From positions 50,042,469 through 50,106,468 of the forward strand of contig OZ025244.1 of the NCBI GenBank assembly GCA_964019155.1: DNA of 64,000 bases. The letters run 5' to 3'. Shown in pieces: positions 58,897 through 64,000 of the stretch. Both the position numbers and the translations under genes were made by a program. Within the stretch, counting starts at the first letter, position 1. Every line of letters starts with the position of its first letter. Below the pieces are notes generated by a model, which had not been told where the DNA came from, did no database searches, and saw nothing but the letters and a program-made list of their open reading frames with translations. Source of the stretch: Osedax fenrisi (taxonomy: Eukaryota > Annelida > Polychaeta > Sabellida > Siboglinidae).

Positions 58897-60194
58897 TGAT
58901 TAGTTTTTTATACAATTTACAGATTTAGTAATTTTGTAATATTGTTTATTTTATACTTATACTTAAATTTATGAAATACTTATTCCAAGTACAATAATTG
59001 ATAAATATAGAGAAGAGTAAAGACTTTTAAAGAATTTAACAAATAGGAAAGAATTTCTATTAACCACGATAACATACTATGTATGCATTATATTGTTATG
59101 TAATAGATAAGAATTTAATGTAATTTTTTTTATATAAATACTACTAATATAGATCTATAACACTGCGTTTTTATATATTATATAATATATATTTATACAT
59201 ATCTATTTTAGAATTATAATCTACAATATAATACATTTTAAAAATACTTATTAAATTCAATGAACTAATATATTGATATATGTGTTACATTGTTTCATAA
59301 GAATAACAATATCGTGAGATAAATACGATAATGTACATGTTCAAATGGACAATTTATGTTTTATATATAAAAAGTGAGTGTTTTACTATAGGTATGTATT
59401 CAAACAAAAAAGTATTTAATTTATTTTTTTAAATAATGATTACATTGAATACATTATTTATATTATATGTATACTATATATTACATCATTATGTAAATAA
59501 TGTATGTATATGTATGTTTTGTTATTGTAACTGTTGGCAAACGGTTGCCGATTTCTTGCGATTGTATACTTTACTGTAACTAGTAATAGGTACCCTCAAT
59601 ATGGTCGCGTAATGCTGTGATAATGTATATAATCTCAAGTGATATCGCTGTTTTTATTAAACTACTAGGTTGACTATCTTTAATAATTATAATACGTGAT
59701 TTATATACGTATTCGTTTTATTATAATACAGAGCCAATGAAAACCGCATATTTATTATTTACATTTATAATTATTATACTGAATATTTGTATTTGCACAT
59801 TTTAAAGCCATGCCCACATATACAGTCCATGTAAATATCAGTCTATCTGATGTTTTCAACCCTATAATATCTGCCTATATGAGAATTAACATGGGTTGCT
59901 AATGATGGAATAGTTTATTCATTGTACAATCGAGTGTATATTAATACCTTGGTCTATAGGCATATATATCTTTAGAATATTTTATTTTCAACATATCGTA
60001 ATGCTAATCGTTCAAACGTCTTCCTTTACATCAATATACATGTAGTAATACTTAATACTAACTTAATAATACTTAGTAGTAGACATTTTTATATAATTAA
60101 CATGGTCAATATTTTAATAATTTCAGAAATATTTGTTATAATATACTAAATATATATATTAGATAATATAATATTGTACTAATTATATAGAATA
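58236..60194. other. AT-rich stretch
   Basis: (TA)n at 58250-58320 and 58846-58892. No open frame of interest. I looked here for the missing SENP8 Cys exon (a YDCG-type block after an acceptor) and saw none. Confidence 0.5.
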
Positions 60195-60612
60195 AGTGAT
60201 ATGGTTGGTGGTTTTTTGTTTTGTTTTTTTTTGCGGTATATTTATATTTTTTTTTTGGTTTATTTGATTTTTTAGTTTTTTTGTGAAGAATATTAGTTTA
60301 TTATTTATTAAATATATTATTATAGTTAATGTTATTTATAATAAATACATCCATGATTATTATTAGATATTTATGTATATTATATGAAAAAGTATTATAG
60401 TATAATTTATACAAAAATTGATTAGTTATTTCAGTAAATTCTTTCCAAATTATTTTTCTTTCAGCCAGGAATGTTTATTAAATGAATAACTTTATATAAT
60501 ATATATAATCTATACTATTATTAATAATATTGAAATTAATATTCAATAATTTTTAATAAATAAACCAAATAAATCAAAAAAAAATATTTTCAAAAAAACT
60601 TAACAACCATGT
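60195..60612. mobile_element. hAT-like MITE, diverged copy
   Basis: Inverse of the 57360 element: shared interior blocks GTGAAGAATATT, AAAAAGTATTATAGTATAATTTATAC, TCAGTAAATTCT and TTTTTCTTTC(A/G)GCCAGG. Termini decayed to ATGGTTGGTGG and ACAACCAT; no target duplication remains. A further fragment with AACAACCAAATAAACC lies at about 60995-61090. Confidence 0.75.
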
Positions 60613-60737
60613 ATCTCATACTTAACTCCAGGTGGCAGTGTTAACTTGTTTTCAGATGAACACATATATTATATGATTTTATTTAATCATTCCAGAGTAA
60701 TATGTGATTAACTATATATTAATATATATATATATAT

Positions 60738-60836
60738 TGTTATTGTTATTTTGGTGGAGTCCTTTCATCCCATCCAGGAACTTAGCTGAATTTTTCACTT
60801 ATAACCATGTGGCTCTAATATCACTTCGAAGCCGCA
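60738..60836 (-). mobile_element. tRNA-derived SINE, family 1, 3' end only
   Basis: Has the AATAACA tail, GGTGGAGTCC, CCATCCAGGAACTTAG and the ACTTCGAAGCCGC block, then stops. A 5'-truncated copy, as expected from LINE-driven insertion. Confidence 0.8.
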
Positions 60837-61090
60837 TAATTATCAATAATGTTATAAAGTAAATTGATATTAATTGTATTATATTTTATTAATATACATG
60901 GTATATTTATATTATATACATAATCTATAGTATAGATTCTATACTATTATTAATAATATTGATACTAATAGTATTGAAATTAATATATAATTTTACAATC
61001 ATTTTATCTTAAACAACCAAATAAACCAAAAAAAATATTTGTTTTTTGATCAAAAACACTGACCAAACCAGATAAGTGATAATATATAGG

Positions 61091-61443
61091 ATAATTATCT
61101 CAATAAGTATTACTATAATATATAATATATACTATTAATATATATATAATATATACTATTACTATAATATATAATGACCATGGTAATGCTTAAATCTGAT
61201 AACAATAATAATGTACACATAGTTAGATACATATTATATTAATAATAAACAATTTAAATTTTGTAAAAATTATATTTTTTAAAATCAATGAAAATTATAA
61301 AAAGTATATTCAATTTAAAAAAGGTTAATTTTTACTTAGATGTATTCATTTTGTAAAAAAAATTACAATTAAAATAATCAATATGGTCAGATATATAATT
61401 CAGATATCTCAATATTAGTGTATATTTTATAAGTTATGTTTAT

Positions 61444-61488
<45 letters not shown>

Positions 61489-62562
61489 AATCTAGTTGTG
61501 TATATGTATAACTTATTATTAACGACATAACCTATCACTACTACAGTATCCACTCTATTCTACTCTATTATCCACTCTATTTTAATGTGATTCCAGTATT
61601 ATAATAATATTACTTAATATTCTCAGCTATACTTATATTAACTTTCTCAGTATTATTATTACACTATGTAACAATATTCTATTCTACATTTGTTATATAT
61701 ATATATCAGTATTATCACTATTTTAGTATGTCATTATCTTGAAACACTCTCATAAAATAGTATTTCTTTTATCAATTTACATATTGTTTATATTTATTAA
61801 TACTAGATTATTACTATACGTGTATCTGCTTTTTTATATATTATTTCTTCTTTTAACTTTTGATAAATACCAGTTTAGCCCACACGTTAGATGAGTGGAT
61901 AAGCTCTGCTTCATTATCAGCTACATTCAGCATTAGCTGATGTATATAGATAATACATTTATTTTCTATTTTGAGAATAAAGTTGTGTGTGTTAGTAGAC
62001 ATTCTATAATTTTATTTTTGTATATTTTATCAATTTCTATATGATTATTTAATAATTAATTGTAAGTTAAAATAAAACATTTATCACATTAATACAGTTC
62101 ATTGTATATGTATATGTATATATGATATACAATAAATGTATTGGATAAATACATGAGTTTTACGTATTATAAATTTAGTATACATGTTAACATATATTTA
62201 TTATTTATTATTATGATTATTCTCTATTTCAATGAATTCTTAGTTGTAAATATTCCACAACTCCATATGTCTATAACAGGACTTCAGCGGATTTTATAGA
62301 GAAAATATCTCTTTTTTTTCATTTTGATAAAACTGTTATATTTATTTAAATTATGTTGTATATTTTAGTTGATATTCGTATGTTATTTATGATACTAAAT
62401 AACGTATAGAAAACATATTTTAAATAAATGATAACCATTATAAATACACTATACATTTATATTAAACACTCTAAATATGCACTATACAAGTTGAAGTAGT
62501 GGAAACTTGTGTTATAAGTTATCTCCGACTGTCCCATTTCAACTATACGCAGTTAACTATAC
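61091..62562. other. AT-rich stretch
   Basis: (TA)n at 61447-61485. No gene. About 61885-61945 (CACACGTTAGATGAGTGG, GCTTCATTATCAGC) is slightly structured but not assignable. Confidence 0.5.
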
Positions 62563-62775
62563 ACCCAGCAAACAGTAATAGCCTCATAATAGAAGCATAA
62601 TATACTTTTAAAATTAATAGCAGCATAATAATAGCATAATAGCATGACAAATTAATAGCAGCATAATATACATTTAATGGCAACATAATAGCAGCATAAT
62701 AGCACAATGTTAACATGTGAGGCTATTACATATGCTGTTATGCTTCTATTATGAGGCCATTACTGTTAGCCGGGT
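62563..62775. mobile_element. MITE with ACCCAGCAAACAG ends, second copy
   Basis: Left ACCCAGCAAACAGTAATAGC; right GCCATTACTGTTAGCCGGGT; interior of ATAATAGCAGCAT direct and inverted motifs as in 14377-14675. Confidence 0.75.
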
Positions 62776-63266
62776 AGTAGAATACAACTGGAGTTATCAC
62801 AGGATTAGTTTACAATAGTACACAATTGTATTAATACTTGCTATTAAGGGGGTTCGCAGCCTTTTGAAATGATTTTTAAATATTTTTTTTTTTTTTTTTT
62901 ATTTGAGAAAAGCATTATTTAATTTATATTTAATATTCTCTGAAACTTGTAGAGCAAATAAAGACTTATAAATGATACAATTTGATGGTTTAGTACAAGA
63001 CCTATTTTGTAAAAAAAAAATGTGTAAAAAATGGCCTAAATAATAGCAAAATACTCATATTTTAAACTTATAATATTATATCTATAAGTGTATACTTTAA
63101 AAAAAATTTAAATGCAGTGTTATATACGATCTATTATTTAATATGATGTCAACTAGCTACATCTATAATTAACGGATTTATATCAAATGAACGCATTACA
63201 TTGGCTGTAAAATTCGAATTATAAACAAAGTAATTGAGATTGCGTCATTAATTATTTTATTTCAAA
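62776..63266. other. AT-rich stretch upstream of a possible first exon
   Basis: Poly(T) at 62884-62900 and short A-runs. No motif that decides a promoter. Confidence 0.4.
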
Positions 63267-63347
63267 ATGCCAAGACGTAGTAGAAAATCGATCACCGGAC
63301 AACTTAACCGTACTAAAACTTCATATGATGATATATTACAAGACCAT
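63267..63347 (+). CDS. Possible first coding exon of an unidentified gene
   Basis: The ATG at 63267 (context TCAAAATGC) opens 27 codons, MPRRSRKSITGQLNRTKTSY then DDILQDH, ending at a good donor GTTAGT at 63348. The same donor form is used by SENP8 exons 1 and 4. Basic/Ser composition and mixed codons differ from the AT noise around it. Without the donor the frame stops 12 bases later. The next exon must lie beyond the window. Protein not recognised; it could be the basic N-terminus of a nuclear protein or of a domesticated transposon gene. Confidence 0.4.
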
Positions 63348-63360
63348 GTTAGTAATACAT

Positions 63361-64000
63361 AATATATAAATCATATAAATCATCACGATATAATGAAAAT
63401 ATGTATTATAGAATTAAAAACTAGTAAATATTGTTTATTTTATACATTTTATTTTCATTTTCTACATGTCAAATAAATATACTAGTAATTATCTAATTAT
63501 ATTATTGTATTGTAATCACAACATATAATATATATTAGAAACGTAACATACATAATATATAAATCATATAAATCATAACGATATAATGATTATGTATTAT
63601 AGAATTCAAAACGAGTAAATATTGTTTAAATTATAAATTTATTTTCATGTTCTACATGTCAACTAAATATACTAGTAATTATCTTATTTTATTGTAATCA
63701 CATCATATAATATATATTAAAAAATTAACATACATAATATATAAATCATATAAATCATAACGATATAATGATTATGTATTATAGAATTCAAAACGAGTAA
63801 ATATTGTTTATTTTATAAATTTATTTTCATTTTCTACATGTCAAATAAATATACAAGTAATTATCTAATTATCTTATTTTAGTGTAATCACATCATATAT
63901 TATATATTAGAAAAATAACATACATTATATATAAAATTATACATAATATATAAATCATCACAATATTATGATTATTTATTAAATTCAATACTATATATTG
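63361..64000. repeat. About 185-190-bp tandem repeat, running off the window
   Basis: AATATATAAATCATATAAATCAT starts at 63361, 63553 and 63736 and again near 63946. Each unit includes TATTATAGAATT, GTAAATATTGTTTA and TTCTACATGTCAAATAAATATAC. Confidence 0.92.

Noticed and set aside
59520..59600. Candidate SENP8 catalytic Cys exon (a GATTGT near 59558)
   Set aside because: The residues around it do not give YDCGMY and no suitable acceptor phase fits.

Overview
This is a eukaryotic, almost certainly invertebrate animal, nuclear window. It is about four-fifths A+T by eye, gene-poor and crowded with transposon relics, foldback elements, satellites and long (TA)n/(CA)n tracts. The best-supported gene is the first four coding exons of a SENP8/DEN1-type NEDD8 protease, with GT-AG introns and consistent phases, so the DNA is not bacterial. 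The species cannot be read from the sequence. The AT-rich introns, mixed RTE and L2/CR1 LINEs and tRNA-derived SINEs fit an insect or another compact-exon invertebrate.

Layout. 1-353 is the end of a proline-rich gene cut by the window edge. 354-12.8 kb is AT-rich DNA with decayed L2/CR1 and RTE LINEs, a SINE, an inverted-repeat element and minisatellites. 12829-13257 is a second gene related to the first. 13.5-23.6 kb is a satellite block (units of about 131, 62 and 49 bp and a TTCGAAG-type array), with an isolated terminal exon at 22593-22687. 24-34.3 kb holds four LINE bodies: RTE minus, RTE plus, a nearly full-length RTE minus and an L2-like element minus. 35527-36891 is the third and largest member of the proline-rich family. 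37-46 kb has a SINE, a perfect hairpin, two GGTCCGAG foldback elements and L2 relics. 46782 to beyond 57336 is SENP8; its 8.8-kb first intron holds a 2.3-kb foldback element with a second element nested inside it. 57.3-64 kb has hAT-like MITEs, SINE pieces, a possible first exon at 63267 and a tandem repeat of about 190 bp running off the window.

The most novel item is the three-member, apparently intronless family (1-353, 12829-13257, 35527-36891). Members share a MVGTKF signal/anchor start and/or a YGVNKKP-type proline-rich core. They have strongly CpG-rich codons in very AT-rich surroundings and end in basic, convertase-like sites. I recognise no known family. The second most informative item is the transposon stratigraphy in SENP8 intron 1, where a 9-bp target duplication can be confirmed against an uninterrupted copy of the same site in the opposite arm of the enclosing inverted repeat.
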